Origin: JAHQVI01 sp963727575 | GTDB taxonomy: Bacteria > Pseudomonadota > Alphaproteobacteria > Rhizobiales > Rhodomicrobiaceae | NCBI GenBank assembly: GCA_963727575.1 | Contig: CAVSIA010000017.1 | Span: 248,001 to 312,000, forward strand | Reading direction: 5' to 3' | Length of the DNA stretch: 64,000 nt | In this document: one piece after another, positions 7,786-16,419 of the stretch | How positions within the stretch are numbered: the first letter of the stretch is position 1 | Layout of the letters: each line of letters begins with the position of its first letter | The notes under the pieces: generated by a model | The model's input: only the letters and a program-made list of their open reading frames with translations | Told to the model about the DNA's origin: nothing | The model's database searches: none | Position numbers and translations under genes: made by a program

Positions 7786-8178
7786 TTAGTTTCTTATTCT
7801 GCCAATGCCGTTCTCGCGGCAAAAAATATCGTAGATGACGGCAATCACCCTGTGAAGTCTTTCATCGGCGATGCTGTAATAAATCGTCTTGCCGTCGCGC
7901 CGGGTGGTGACGAGGCCGTCGAGGCGCAGCCTGGCGAGCTGCTGCGAGACGGTCGGCTGGCGGAGCGAAAGGATGCTCTCCAGCTCGGTCACCGAGCGCT
8001 CGCGTTCGGCGAGATAGCAGAGCAGCAGGAGCCGCGTTTCGTGAGCCAGCGCCTTGAGAAACTCGCTGGCATCGCGCGCGCGCCGCACCATCCGTTCGAT
8101 CTCCGGTGCGTCCTCGTCCACCGAACGCAGCTCGTCGAGAACCGAGTCGGGCAGGATTTGCGAGCGTTCGTCTTCCAT
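7786..8178 (-). CDS. soxR: SoxR, ArsR-family repressor of sox genes (SqrR-like)
   Basis: This 130-residue winged-helix protein has the ArsR recognition helix around SLRQPTVSQQLARLRLDG (residues 71-88). Cys54 (LLLLCYLAE) and Cys120 (DIFCRENG) are 66 residues apart, the same spacing as the Cys pair of the persulfide sensor SqrR. This suggests that reactive sulfane sulfur links the two Cys and relieves repression. The start overlaps the soxS stop by one base (TGATG), so the two genes are translationally coupled. Candidate operators are at 8618-8635, 10899-10924 and 13771-13792. Confidence 0.9.
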   Translation of the reverse strand: MEDERSQILPDSVLDELRSVDEDAPEIERMVRRARDASEFLKALAHETRLLLLCYLAERERSVTELESILSLRQPTVSQQLARLRLDGLVTTRRDGKTIYYSIADERLHRVIAVIYDIFCRENGIGRIRN

Positions 8179-8612
8179 CAGAGTTTCCGTTTCGCTTTAG
8201 TCAGGGCCGGCGCTTCGTTCAACGCGTGCGGTCTCAACTTGTTCAATATCTCGTCGAGCAATCCCCAGAACGCAGCATCGTCGGAATAGCCGACAATCCG
8301 CGCCACCTCCATATTTCTTTCCAGAACGATGAATGTCGGCGTGTAAAGCACAGGCTCGCGAAACTCGTAACGAAGGTCCGGCACGTCGCTGATATCGACC
8401 CTATGCAGCGGCGCGACCCTGGATTCGTCGGTCTTGTCGTAGATCGAGCCGACCTGGATCTCCCAGACGCGGCAATACGGGCAGCTCGGCCGGCCGACGA
8501 CCAGCAATTCGGCGGATTGCGCGCCCGTCGCCCAGGCTGCGGCAAACAGGCAGGCCAGCCCTGCCAGGGCCGGCGTCAACAGCTTTGTGATGGCGTGTGA
8601 GAGGTGTCCCAT
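8178..8612 (-). CDS. soxS: SoxS, periplasmic thioredoxin-like protein
   Basis: This is a 144-residue exported protein. A hydrophobic N-terminus ending near AQSAE is followed by a thioredoxin-like domain with the active site CPYC (Cys44, Cys47) and the cis-Pro region YTPTFIV. SoxS in other sox clusters is a thiol-disulfide reductase that keeps SoxYZ active. It is the first gene of a soxS-soxR-(yeeE) transcript, divergent from soxW; the 65-bp gap holds a palindrome AAACAT-N6-ATGTTT. Confidence 0.87.
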   Translation of the reverse strand: MGHLSHAITKLLTPALAGLACLFAAAWATGAQSAELLVVGRPSCPYCRVWEIQVGSIYDKTDESRVAPLHRVDISDVPDLRYEFREPVLYTPTFIVLERNMEVARIVGYSDDAAFWGLLDEILNKLRPHALNEAPALTKAKRKL

Positions 8613-8617
8613 AGTAT

Positions 8618-8635
8618 AAACATATACGAATGTTT
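8618..8635. promoter_or_regulatory. Candidate SoxR operator between soxS and soxW
   Basis: AAACATATACGAATGTTT is a 6-bp inverted repeat with a 6-base spacer in the divergent soxS/soxW gap. Its core CATATACG recurs upstream of soxC (13776-13783), and an AT-rich relative lies between soxA and soxY. The assignment to SoxR is inference. Confidence 0.5.
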
Positions 8636-8677
8636 GAACTCAAGCCAATGATTTGGCCCTTAACAAGCGGATGTACC

Positions 8678-9247
8678 ATGGAAAGAGCAATTCTGTCGCG
8701 GCGCGGTTTCCTCGCAGGCTGCGGGGCGGCGGCGCTCTTTACTCCGCATCTCGCCCATGCGGCCGGTCCCCAGCTTTCCGAGGACGGCCTTTATGAACAG
8801 CCCTGGTTCCTGCAAAGTTTCCTCGACCTGGCGGACGATTTCCGCGGGGCCAAGGAGAAAGGCAAGGGCTTCATCCTGATATGGGAGCTGCGCGGCTGCC
8901 CCTATTGCAAGCTGCTGCACACAGTCAATCTCGCCAATCCGAAGATCGCGGCCTATGCGCAGGAAAATTTCGACGTCCTGCAGCTCAATCTGGTCGGCTC
9001 GCGCCCCGTGACCGATTTCGACGGCAAGGAACTCGCCGAGAAGGACCTCGCCGCTCGCTACCAGATCGCCGGAACGCCGACGTTGCAATTCTTCGCCGAA
9101 GGTCCGTCCGGCCAGATCGAGGAGACCGTGCGTACCAACTATCTGAAGCCGCCGGAGTTTTTCGGCATGCTGCGTTTCGTCCGCGAACGCGCCTACGAGA
9201 CGATGCCGTTCGAGGCCTATCTGAAGGAAAATCCGCCGCAGATCTGA
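8678..9247 (+). CDS. soxW: SoxW, periplasmic thioredoxin-like protein
   Basis: This is a 189-residue thioredoxin-fold protein with a twin-arginine-type leader (LSRRGFLAGCGAAALF) and active site CPYC in WELRGCPYCKLL. The cis-Pro segment IAGTPTLQFF follows. It matches SoxW, an exported thioredoxin of sox clusters that reduces periplasmic Sox partners. I chose ATG 8678 because the Tat motif then lies near the N-terminus; the frame is open 48 bases further upstream and no start has a strong ribosome site. It is divergent from soxS, and followed by convergent soxX. Confidence 0.85.
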   Translation: MERAILSRRGFLAGCGAAALFTPHLAHAAGPQLSEDGLYEQPWFLQSFLDLADDFRGAKEKGKGFILIWELRGCPYCKLLHTVNLANPKIAAYAQENFDVLQLNLVGSRPVTDFDGKELAEKDLAARYQIAGTPTLQFFAEGPSGQIEETVRTNYLKPPEFFGMLRFVRERAYETMPFEAYLKENPPQI

Positions 9248-9302
9248 CCGACCGCCAAAAGGGGCGCAGCATCATGGACGCCGCACCCCTCCCCCCGGCC
9301 GT

Positions 9303-9923
9303 CTATTTGTTGACTGGCGAGTCCTTTGCGAACAGCAGCGCGACGACGTCCTTGATCTGCTCTTCGCTCAGGAATTTGTGGTAGCCGAAGCGCGGCATCT
9401 GCGAGCAGGGCAGCACCGCCTGAGCGTTGTACACCTTCGCATAGGTGGCCTTCGCCTCTTTCGGATCGAAATCGCGCGCCTTGCCGTAGCCGAGGAGGCT
9501 CGGGCCGAGCGTGCCGTAGCTCAACTCGTCCGGACGCATCTGGTGGCAGGCATAGCAATTGCCGCCATTGACCGTGTCCGGCTTGTCGTTGAAGCGCCCG
9601 CCGAAGCCGCTCTGCGCGATCGCCTCACCTTTTTTCCAGTCGCCCATGACGTTGCCGTCCTTCGGGTAGACGACCGTGGCTTTCTCACGCTCGAGGATCT
9701 TATTGGCGACATCCGCGGGCGGCTGATTGCGGTATTGCGAGCAGATCTTCTGGGTTTCGTCCTGCTGGACGCGCGGGAGCCAGTCCTTCGGCGCCTTCGT
9801 CCAGGTGGCGGCGACATATTTCTCCACCAGAGCCGGGTCCGCCTCGGGGATGTCCTGGGCCATGGCCGGCGTCACGCCGACGAGGGCGAGCAGGCCAAGT
9901 TGTGCAACGAGAATTCTCTTCAT
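9303..9923 (-). CDS. soxX: SoxX, c-type cytochrome subunit of SoxXA
   Basis: This is a 206-residue periplasmic cytochrome with a signal peptide ending AMA-QD. The heme motif is CYACH (Cys123, Cys126, His127) and the probable Met ligand is in PCSQMPRFG. SoxXA oxidatively couples thiosulfate to the SoxYZ carrier. ATG 9923 is chosen because AGGGAGG lies upstream; the longer open frame overlaps soxA. Only 11 bases separate it from soxA, so soxA-soxX is one transcript, divergent from soxYZB. Confidence 0.92.
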   Translation of the reverse strand: MKRILVAQLGLLALVGVTPAMAQDIPEADPALVEKYVAATWTKAPKDWLPRVQQDETQKICSQYRNQPPADVANKILEREKATVVYPKDGNVMGDWKKGEAIAQSGFGGRFNDKPDTVNGGNCYACHQMRPDELSYGTLGPSLLGYGKARDFDPKEAKATYAKVYNAQAVLPCSQMPRFGYHKFLSEEQIKDVVALLFAKDSPVNK

Positions 9924-9934
9924 CCTAGCCTCCC

Positions 9935-10762
9935 TTATCGCTTGATCGACGGCACTTCGATGACGCCGCCTTCGCCCATTTTCGCCATGTAGACCGTCAG
10001 CGCGGTCAAACCGTCCGAGGCATAATCCGGTGCCGGCAGGCGCATCTGGCGATAGCAATCATTAAGCCGGTGCTGCATCGTGCGAAGCTGGCTCTGGGAC
10101 ACGCGGTAGGTCGGCCAGGTGGCGACCGTCACGCGGGCGGCTTCCGTCGGCTCGGAGAAGTTCGGCAGCTCCTGCAGGCGGATGCGCAATTTGTCGGCGC
10201 CGTGGCAGGTGGCGCAGGAAAAATCGGAAATGCCCGAACGGCGGTTGAACATCGCCGTGCCGACCGCCAGCATCTCTTTCTCCTTCGGATGGGAGAGCTG
10301 CGGCTGGATTTTCATGCCGTTCGACTTGTTGGCGATGAAAGCGACGAGGTCCTCCATGTCCGAGGTCGTGCCGCCCTTGCCGAATTTGCGCTTGATGATG
10401 TCCTTGGTATCCAGGCCCTGGATCTTCTGCATGCACCATAGGAGACGCTGCTCCAGATCCATGACCTTGTCGGCGTCCGCGAAGTACCGCGGCAATTTGG
10501 CATAGGCGCCTTCCAGCGTGCCCGGACCCTCGCCGAGATCGCAGGTCTCCAGCGACACGTTTTTCGTGCCGCGCGCCTCCGCCCAGAGCTGCTCGCCGCG
10601 ATCGACGTTCAGATATCCGGGGTTCGACATCGGATCGCTGATCATTTCCCGATAACGCTGGATTTCTTTTTCACTTGCATCCTGTTGCGCCACCGCGAGC
10701 CCCGCCGTAAAGCAGAGTCCGGCAGCACCGACAACGGCGAGTCGAAGCAATCGTCTAATCAT
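9935..10762 (-). CDS. soxA: SoxA, c-type cytochrome subunit of SoxXA (mono-heme type)
   Basis: This is a 275-residue protein with a signal peptide (MIRRLLRLAVVGAAGLCF..AVA). One heme motif, CATCH (Cys183-His187), is present. Cys74 and Cys110 take the place of the second heme site and probably form a disulfide, as in mono-heme SoxA proteins. Cys236 in NDCYRQMR is the expected catalytic and heme-ligating cysteine that is persulfidated. ATG 10762 follows GGGAGGAAAC. It is the first gene of the soxAX transcript. Confidence 0.93.
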   Translation of the reverse strand: MIRRLLRLAVVGAAGLCFTAGLAVAQQDASEKEIQRYREMISDPMSNPGYLNVDRGEQLWAEARGTKNVSLETCDLGEGPGTLEGAYAKLPRYFADADKVMDLEQRLLWCMQKIQGLDTKDIIKRKFGKGGTTSDMEDLVAFIANKSNGMKIQPQLSHPKEKEMLAVGTAMFNRRSGISDFSCATCHGADKLRIRLQELPNFSEPTEAARVTVATWPTYRVSQSQLRTMQHRLNDCYRQMRLPAPDYASDGLTALTVYMAKMGEGGVIEVPSIKR

Positions 10763-10898
10763 GTTTCCTCCCTCGCCCACGATGGGCGGCTTCTTGGCGC
10801 GGACCGTTGCGTCCGGACATTGCCCGCTGACCCCTGTCCTCGCGAAATTTGCGTTCTTCGACGTTTCATTCGGAAGAGACCGTGCGAACATGTCTTTA

Positions 10899-10924
10899 CA
10901 TTCTCATAAATATATATGACGATG
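10899..10924. promoter_or_regulatory. AT-rich candidate operator in the soxA/soxY divergent promoter
   Basis: In the 234-bp gap between soxA and soxY the sequence CATTCTCATAAATATATATG is the only strongly AT-rich patch. It resembles the palindromes at 8618 and 13771. It probably combines a promoter -10 region and a SoxR site; the match is loose. Confidence 0.35.
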
Positions 10925-10996
10925 CAAGGCGTATAACGAGGCAGCGGTGACAATGCCTCACGCAGGAAACGTTTTTAACCGACAGGGCTATAGGTC

Positions 10997-11455
10997 ATGA
11001 TCAAAACCGGGCTCTCCCGCCGGACATTCGTAGCCGGTGCCAGCCTTACCGCGCTGGCGCTCGTTATCGCGCCGTACACGGCGCATGCCGACGTCAAGGG
11101 CGTCGAGGAAGAACTCAAGAAATTGTTCGGCGACAAGCCGATGGCCGAAGACCGCATCAAGCTCGATGTGCCGCAGATCGCCGAAAACGGTTTGGTCGTG
11201 CCGCTGAACATCGATGTGGAAAGCGCCATGACGGATGCGGACTACGTCAAGTCGGTGCACGTCTTTGCCGACGGCAATCCGCTGCCGCATGTGATCACCT
11301 ATCACTTCACCCCGATGAGCGGGCGTGCCTCCGCATCGACCCGTATGCGCCTTGCGAAGACGCAGAACGTCATCGCGGTCGCGGAGATGTCGGACGGCAG
11401 CCTGCATATGGCGAAGTCGGAAGTGAAGGTCACGATCGGCGGGTGCGGCGGCTAA
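10997..11455 (+). CDS. soxY: SoxY, sulfur-carrier subunit
   Basis: This is a 152-residue protein with a Tat leader (LSRRTFVAGASLTALAL). It ends in GGCGG, the swinging arm whose Cys binds the sulfur substrate covalently during the Sox cycle. The partner SoxZ starts 54 bases downstream. The intact C-terminal motif means the carrier should work. It is the first gene of the soxYZBCD transcript. Confidence 0.95.
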   Translation: MIKTGLSRRTFVAGASLTALALVIAPYTAHADVKGVEEELKKLFGDKPMAEDRIKLDVPQIAENGLVVPLNIDVESAMTDADYVKSVHVFADGNPLPHVITYHFTPMSGRASASTRMRLAKTQNVIAVAEMSDGSLHMAKSEVKVTIGGCGG

Positions 11456-11509
11456 AGCCGGCCCAATCCCCGCAACGCGCATCGAACAAGGTCTTTCCAG
11501 GAGGAAATC

Positions 11510-11839
11510 ATGGCGGTGAAATCAAAGCCCCGCATCCGGGTACCGGCCACGGCCACGTCCGGCGAAGTCATCGAAATCAAGACGCTGATCTCCCATGAGA
11601 TGGAGAGCGGTCAGCGGAAGGATTCATCCGGCAAGCCGATCGCGCGCCGGATCATCAACAAGTTCACGGCCAAATTCAACGGCAAGGACGTCTTCAGCGC
11701 CGATTGGTATCCGTCGATTTCCGCCAATCCTTACCAGTCCTTTTTCTTCAAGGCGACCGAGAGCGGCAAGTTCCAGTTCAGCTGGGCGGACGATGACGGC
11801 TCGACCTATGAAGCGACCGCTGATCTGAAGGTCGGCTAG
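11510..11839 (+). CDS. soxZ: SoxZ, partner subunit of the SoxYZ carrier
   Basis: This is a 109-residue immunoglobulin-like protein with no signal peptide; it is exported with SoxY through the Tat leader of its partner. Typical SoxZ sequence is seen in TLISHEMESGQRKDSSGKPI and ANPYQSFFFKATESG. A strong AGGAGGAA site precedes ATG 11510. The length is normal for the family. Confidence 0.95.
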   Translation: MAVKSKPRIRVPATATSGEVIEIKTLISHEMESGQRKDSSGKPIARRIINKFTAKFNGKDVFSADWYPSISANPYQSFFFKATESGKFQFSWADDDGSTYEATADLKVG

Positions 11840-12042
11840 GCAAACGGCGCCAGCCGCGCGGCTCGTGAAAAACTTGCCGAACCAGAATAACGAGGCCATG
11901 CCCGCCCGATGCGGGCATGTAGCCAAACGTCGAAGGTTCCGGATATCCGCGTTTCGCGGGATTGACGAACGAAATTGAGGCGCCGGGCTTCGTCAGCGCG
12001 CTGCCGGGCCGGCTATGCCTCAACGTCTGGGAAGAAACGTTC

Positions 12043-13737
12043 ATGTTCAGCCGCCGTGAATTTCTGGCAGCCGCCGCTGCCGCTTCCGCATTGCTTGCCG
12101 GACAGGGCCTGCCCCTCTCCCGCGCCCTCGCCCAGCAGAAGCTGACGCAGGAGATGCTCTTGAAAAGCGCTCCAGTCGGCAAGCTGACGATCCTTCATCT
12201 CACCGATATTCACGCACAGCTCAAGCCGATCTATTTCCGCGAGCCGTCGATCAATATCGGCGTCGGCGAGGCGAAGGGACAGCCGCCGCATCTGACCGGC
12301 GATGCGTTTCTCAAGGCATTCGGGATCGCGCCCGGCTCGGCGGACGCCTATGCTCTGACATCGGAGGACTTCGCCGCACTCGCCAAGGGCTATGGCCGCA
12401 TGGGCGGGCTCGACCGCATCGCCACCGTCGTCAAGACGATCCGCGCCGAGCGGGGCGAGGACAATGTCCTGTTCCTCGACGGCGGCGACACCTGGCAGGG
12501 GAGCTGGACTTCGCTCCAGACCAAAGGCCAGGACATGATCGATCTCATGACCCTGCTGAAGCCCGACGCCATGGTCGGCCATTGGGAGTTCACCTATGGC
12601 GCTGACCGCGTGCGCGAGGCGGTCGATGCGCTGCCCTTCGCGTTTCTCGGCCAGAACGTCCGCGATCTGGAATGGCAGGAGCCGGTCTTCGACGGATCGA
12701 AGACCTTCGAGCGCGGCGGCGCCAAGATCGCCGTGATCGGCCAGGCCTTCCCCTACACGCCGATCGCCAATCCGCGCTGGATGATGCCGCAATGGGAGTT
12801 CGGCATCCGCGAGGAGGATGTACAGAAGCAGGTGGACGACGCCCGCTCCGGCGGCGCCGATATCGTCGTGCTGCTCTCGCATAACGGCTTCGATGTCGAC
12901 CGCAAGCTTGCCTCGCGCGTCAAGGGCATCGACATCATCCTGACCGCGCACACTCATGACGCCGTGCCGAAAGTGGTCGAGGAAAGCGGCGTCATGCTGA
13001 TCGCCACCGGGTCGCACGGCAAGTTCGTGTCGCGGCTCGATCTCGACGTGCTCAACAAGAAGATCGTCGATTTCCGCTTGACGCTGATCCCCATATTCTC
13101 CGACGTGATCAAGGCGGACGCCGAAATGGCCGCCGCGATCGACAAGGCCCGCGCGCCGTTCGAAGCCGATCTTTCCCGCGTCATCGGCACGACCGAAAGC
13201 CTGCTTTATCGGCGCGGCAATTTCAACGGCACCTTCGACGATCTGATCTGCGACGCCATGCTGTCCGAGCGCGATGCGGAAATCGCGTTGTCGCCCGGCG
13301 TGCGCTGGGGCGGCAGCCTGGTCCCCGGCGATCCGATCACCTTCGAGGCGATCGCCAACGCCACGGCCATCACCTATCCGAACTGCTACCGGACCGAGAT
13401 GACCGGCGAATTCCTCAAGCAGGTCTTCGAGGACATCGCCGACAACATCTTCAATCCCGACCCCTATTACCAGCAGGGCGGCGACATGGTTCGCGCAGGC
13501 GGCCTCGGCTACACCATCGACGTCAACGCCCCGATCGGCAGCCGCATCTCCGATCTGACGCTGTTGAAGACCGGCAAGCCGATCGACCCGGCGCGGAAAT
13601 ATGTCGTCGCCGGCTGGGCGAGCATCAATGAAGGTACGGAAGGTCCGCCGATCTGGGAGGTCGTGGAAAACCACGTCTCCAAGGCCAAGACGGTCAAGGT
13701 CGGGGACAACACGGCGGTGAAGATCGTCGGCGCATAG
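12043..13737 (+). CDS. soxB: SoxB, thiosulfohydrolase
   Basis: This is a 564-residue di-manganese hydrolase that removes sulfate from SoxYZ-bound sulfonate. A Tat leader (FSRREFLAAAAAAS) is followed by metallophosphoesterase motifs: LTDIHAQLKP, FLDGGDTWQGS, GHWEFTYG, LLSHNGFDVD and TAHTHDA, then a 5'-nucleotidase-like C-terminal domain. ATG 12043 is used since the Tat motif then sits at the N-terminus; the frame is open 81 bases further upstream. A 203-bp gap separates it from soxZ. Confidence 0.95.
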   Translation: MFSRREFLAAAAAASALLAGQGLPLSRALAQQKLTQEMLLKSAPVGKLTILHLTDIHAQLKPIYFREPSINIGVGEAKGQPPHLTGDAFLKAFGIAPGSADAYALTSEDFAALAKGYGRMGGLDRIATVVKTIRAERGEDNVLFLDGGDTWQGSWTSLQTKGQDMIDLMTLLKPDAMVGHWEFTYGADRVREAVDALPFAFLGQNVRDLEWQEPVFDGSKTFERGGAKIAVIGQAFPYTPIANPRWMMPQWEFGIREEDVQKQVDDARSGGADIVVLLSHNGFDVDRKLASRVKGIDIILTAHTHDAVPKVVEESGVMLIATGSHGKFVSRLDLDVLNKKIVDFRLTLIPIFSDVIKADAEMAAAIDKARAPFEADLSRVIGTTESLLYRRGNFNGTFDDLICDAMLSERDAEIALSPGVRWGGSLVPGDPITFEAIANATAITYPNCYRTEMTGEFLKQVFEDIADNIFNPDPYYQQGGDMVRAGGLGYTIDVNAPIGSRISDLTLLKTGKPIDPARKYVVAGWASINEGTEGPPIWEVVENHVSKAKTVKVGDNTAVKIVGA

Positions 13738-13770
13738 CGCGGGTGGCCATCGGGCTTTCGCGCGTAATGC

Positions 13771-13792
13771 ATTCACATATACGCATAAGAAT
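13771..13792 (+). promoter_or_regulatory. Candidate SoxR operator upstream of soxC
   Basis: ATTCACATATACGCATAAGA lies in the 73-bp gap between soxB and soxC, 20 bases before ATG 13811. It shares CATATACG and flanking AT with the soxS/soxW palindrome. It may allow separate control of soxCD. Confidence 0.4.
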
Positions 13793-13810
13793 AGAGAGTG
13801 GTGAGGAAAG

Positions 13811-15082
13811 ATGAGTGGCACAAAGCGCGGCAGCCTCCTCGACCGCCGGAAGTTCCTGAAAGGGACGGGCGTCGCCGCTGCGGCAACCGCCGCCTCCTGG
13901 AGCTTGGCGAGAGCGGCCGAGCCCGATCCTGCGATCATGAAGCTCCCGGATTCGTCGCGCTATCTCGGCGACGGCGTTCAGGCGCATCCCTACGGCACGC
14001 CGTCGAAATTCGAGGCGCATGTGGTTCGGCGCGATGTCGAATGGCTGACGGCGAGCCGCGAATCCTCGGTCAACTTCACCCCGATCCATGAACTCGACGG
14101 CATCATCACGCCGAACGGCCTGTGCTTCGAGCGTCATCATAGCGGCATTGCCGAGGTGGACCCGGCGCAATACCGGCTGATGATCAACGGGCTGGTCGAC
14201 AAGCCGCTCGTGTTCACCATGGACGACCTCAAGCGCTTTCCGCGCGAGAATAAGGTGTACCTGCTCGAATGCGCGGCGAATTCCGGCATGGAGTGGCGCG
14301 GCGCCCAGCTCAATGGCTGCCAGTTCACCCACGGCATGATCCACACGGTCATGTATACCGGCGTGCCGCTGAAATACGTGCTCCAGGAAGCCGGGCTGAA
14401 GACCAACGCCAAGTGGATCATGGCCGAGGGCGGCGATGCCGCCGGGCTCAATCGCTCGCTGCCGATGGAGAAGGCGCTCGACGACTGCATGCTTGCCTTC
14501 AAGATGAACGGCGAGTCGCTGCGGCCCGAGAACGGCTATCCGGTGCGCCTCGTCGTGCCGGGCTGGGAAGGCAATATGTGGATCAAATGGATCCGCCGCA
14601 TCGAGGTGGGCGACGAGCCCTGGGCCACGCGCGAGGAAACCTCGAAATATACGGACCTGCTGTCCGACGGCCGCGCGCGCCGCTTCACCTGGATCATGGA
14701 CGCAAAATCGATCGTCACCAATCCGAGCCCGCAGGCGCCGCTGAAATTCAAGGGGCCGAACATCATCACCGGTCTTGCCTGGTCGGGGCGCGGCTCGATC
14801 AAGCGCGTGGACGTGACGGTCGACGGCGGCAAGAACTGGCAGGCCGCGCGCATCGACGGGCCGGTCTTCCCGAAGGCGGCGACGCGCTTCTATGTCGATT
14901 TCGACTGGCAGGGCGAGGAGATGATGATCCAGTCCCGCGCCATGGACGACACCGGCTACGTTCAGCCGACCAAGGAAGAACTGCGGCAGGTGCGCGGCGA
15001 GAACTCGATCTACCACAATAACGGCATTCAGACCTGGCTGGTCCGCGGCGATGGGAGCACGGAAAATGTCGAAATCTCTTAA
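13811..15082 (+). CDS. soxC: SoxC, molybdenum subunit of sulfane dehydrogenase SoxCD
   Basis: This is a 423-residue member of the sulfite oxidase family. A Tat leader (LDRRKFLKGTG) precedes the molybdopterin domain, with LLECAANSGMEWRG carrying the Mo-ligating Cys region, followed by a C-terminal dimerisation domain (VDVTVDGGKNWQAA). SoxCD oxidises the sulfane sulfur on SoxYZ and so allows full oxidation of thiosulfate to sulfate without sulfur globules. It overlaps soxD by 17 bases. Confidence 0.94.
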   Translation: MSGTKRGSLLDRRKFLKGTGVAAAATAASWSLARAAEPDPAIMKLPDSSRYLGDGVQAHPYGTPSKFEAHVVRRDVEWLTASRESSVNFTPIHELDGIITPNGLCFERHHSGIAEVDPAQYRLMINGLVDKPLVFTMDDLKRFPRENKVYLLECAANSGMEWRGAQLNGCQFTHGMIHTVMYTGVPLKYVLQEAGLKTNAKWIMAEGGDAAGLNRSLPMEKALDDCMLAFKMNGESLRPENGYPVRLVVPGWEGNMWIKWIRRIEVGDEPWATREETSKYTDLLSDGRARRFTWIMDAKSIVTNPSPQAPLKFKGPNIITGLAWSGRGSIKRVDVTVDGGKNWQAARIDGPVFPKAATRFYVDFDWQGEEMMIQSRAMDDTGYVQPTKEELRQVRGENSIYHNNGIQTWLVRGDGSTENVEIS

Positions 15083-15730
15083 AGTCGCGCTCCTGGTGCT
15101 GATGACCGGGGTCTCCGGCCGCCGCGCTTGCCGGCGAGAAGCCGACGCATTTCGGGCTTGGCCGCGAGGCGCTGCCTGCGGAAATCAACGCCTGGAATAT
15201 CGATGTCCGCCCGGACGGGCAGGGGCTTCCGCCCGGCAAGGGCACGGTCGCCGAAGGCGAGAAGCTGTTCCTGGAACGCTGCGCCGCGTGTCACGGCGAA
15301 TTCGGCGAAGGCGCCGGGCGCTGGCCGCCGCTCGCCGGCGGTTTGGGAACGCTGAAATCCGTCGCGCCGGACAAAACCATCGGCTCGTTCTGGCCGTATA
15401 CCGTCAACGGTCTACGACTATATCCACCGGGCCATGCCGTTCGGCGACGCGCAGTCGCTGACGCCGGACGAGACCTATTCGCTGGTCGCATTCATCTTGA
15501 ACATGAACGACATCGTTCCGAACGATTTCGAGCTCAGCGACAAGAATTTCGCCACTGTCCATCTGCCTAACGAGAACGCATTCTATGACGACGACCGCAC
15601 GGTCGCGGAAAAGGCGTTCTGGAAGAAAGACCCTTGCATGAAAGACTGCAAGACGGACGTCAAGATCACCGGGCGCGCCCGCGTGCTCGACGTGACGCCG
15701 GACTCCGAGAAATCGGGGAATGTCGACTGA
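15066..15730 (+). CDS. soxD: SoxD, cytochrome c subunit of SoxCD (two frameshifts in this sequence)
   Basis: Family sequence is spread over three frames. MSKSLKVALLVLMTGVS starts at 15066, AALAGEKPTHFGLG..CAACH continues in the next frame after an extra base near 15114-15117, and YDYIHRAMPFGDAQSL follows after an extra base near 15403. Joined, they give a signal peptide, one heme motif (CAACHGEFGEG) and the SoxD tail with DPCMKDCKTD. No second CxxCH is seen. Two single-base insertions in a gene next to an intact soxC look more like consensus errors than decay. Confidence 0.85.
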
Positions 15731-15817
15731 ACCGGTGCAGGAAGCCGGAAGGCGTAAAGCCAAAGGCACGCGGTGCGAGCGAACACGCCGCGGCACAACG
15801 CTCTAGGGAAGGAAACG

Positions 15818-16340
15818 ATGACCGATCACACTCGCCGCGATGTCATGCGCGGGGTTGCCCTTGCCGGCGCGACGCTGGCAGCGGGCGGCGCCTCGGCCTT
15901 GGCCGCTCCGCCGAAGCTGGCGCTCGACCGACATCAAGAAGGAAGCCAATGTCGCGTGCCTTTATCACTGCGATTTCGGCGATGTCGGGCGCTTCAATCA
16001 GATGCTCAACAACATCTCGAACCACTACACGGTCTACAATGCCGACCCTTTCGAGATCCAGCTGGTCATCGTGGCGCACAGCGCCGGGGTGAAGTTCTTC
16101 CTGTCGACGCTGGAGAACACGCCGTGGAGCAGCGAAAAGATTCCCGATGAGGTGTTCACGCGCGTCTCAAGCCTGTCGAAGAACGGCCTGCGCGTCTTTC
16201 TCTGCGACATCACCTTCACCAAGAACAAGCTCGACCGCGAGAAAGTCCACGCGGGCGATTTCATCAATTTCGTGCCTTCGGGGGTGGCGACGGTGGCTGC
16301 GTTGCAGTCCAAGGGTTTCGCCTATCTGAAGGTCGCCTGA
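15818..16340 (+). CDS. DsrE-family protein in the sox cluster (one frameshift)
   Basis: ATG 15818 follows GGGAAGGAAAC. The protein starts with a Tat-type leader (HTRRDVMRGVALAGATLAAG), so it is exported. After an extra base near 15926 it continues as TDIKKEANVACLYHCDFGDVGRFNQMLNNISNHY and HSAGVKFFLSTLEN, matching the DsrE/DsrF-like fold. These proteins carry sulfane sulfur on Cys; here the candidate Cys are in CLYHC and FLCDITF. It occupies the position where other clusters have the cytochrome soxE before soxF. Confidence 0.75.
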
Positions 16341-16419
16341 TCGGCAGGTGGGAGCGGGCTTTTCTCGTCGGGGACGGCTGACGGTTTCGGCGGGACCATC
16401 ATTCGCGTCGGAGGGGTGA

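Noticed and set aside
12013..13938. Very long open frames on the strand opposite to soxB, istA, the TRAP genes and others
   Set aside because: They mirror real genes with clear motifs on the other strand, have no start sites or family features, and are expected in GC-rich DNA with strong third-position bias.
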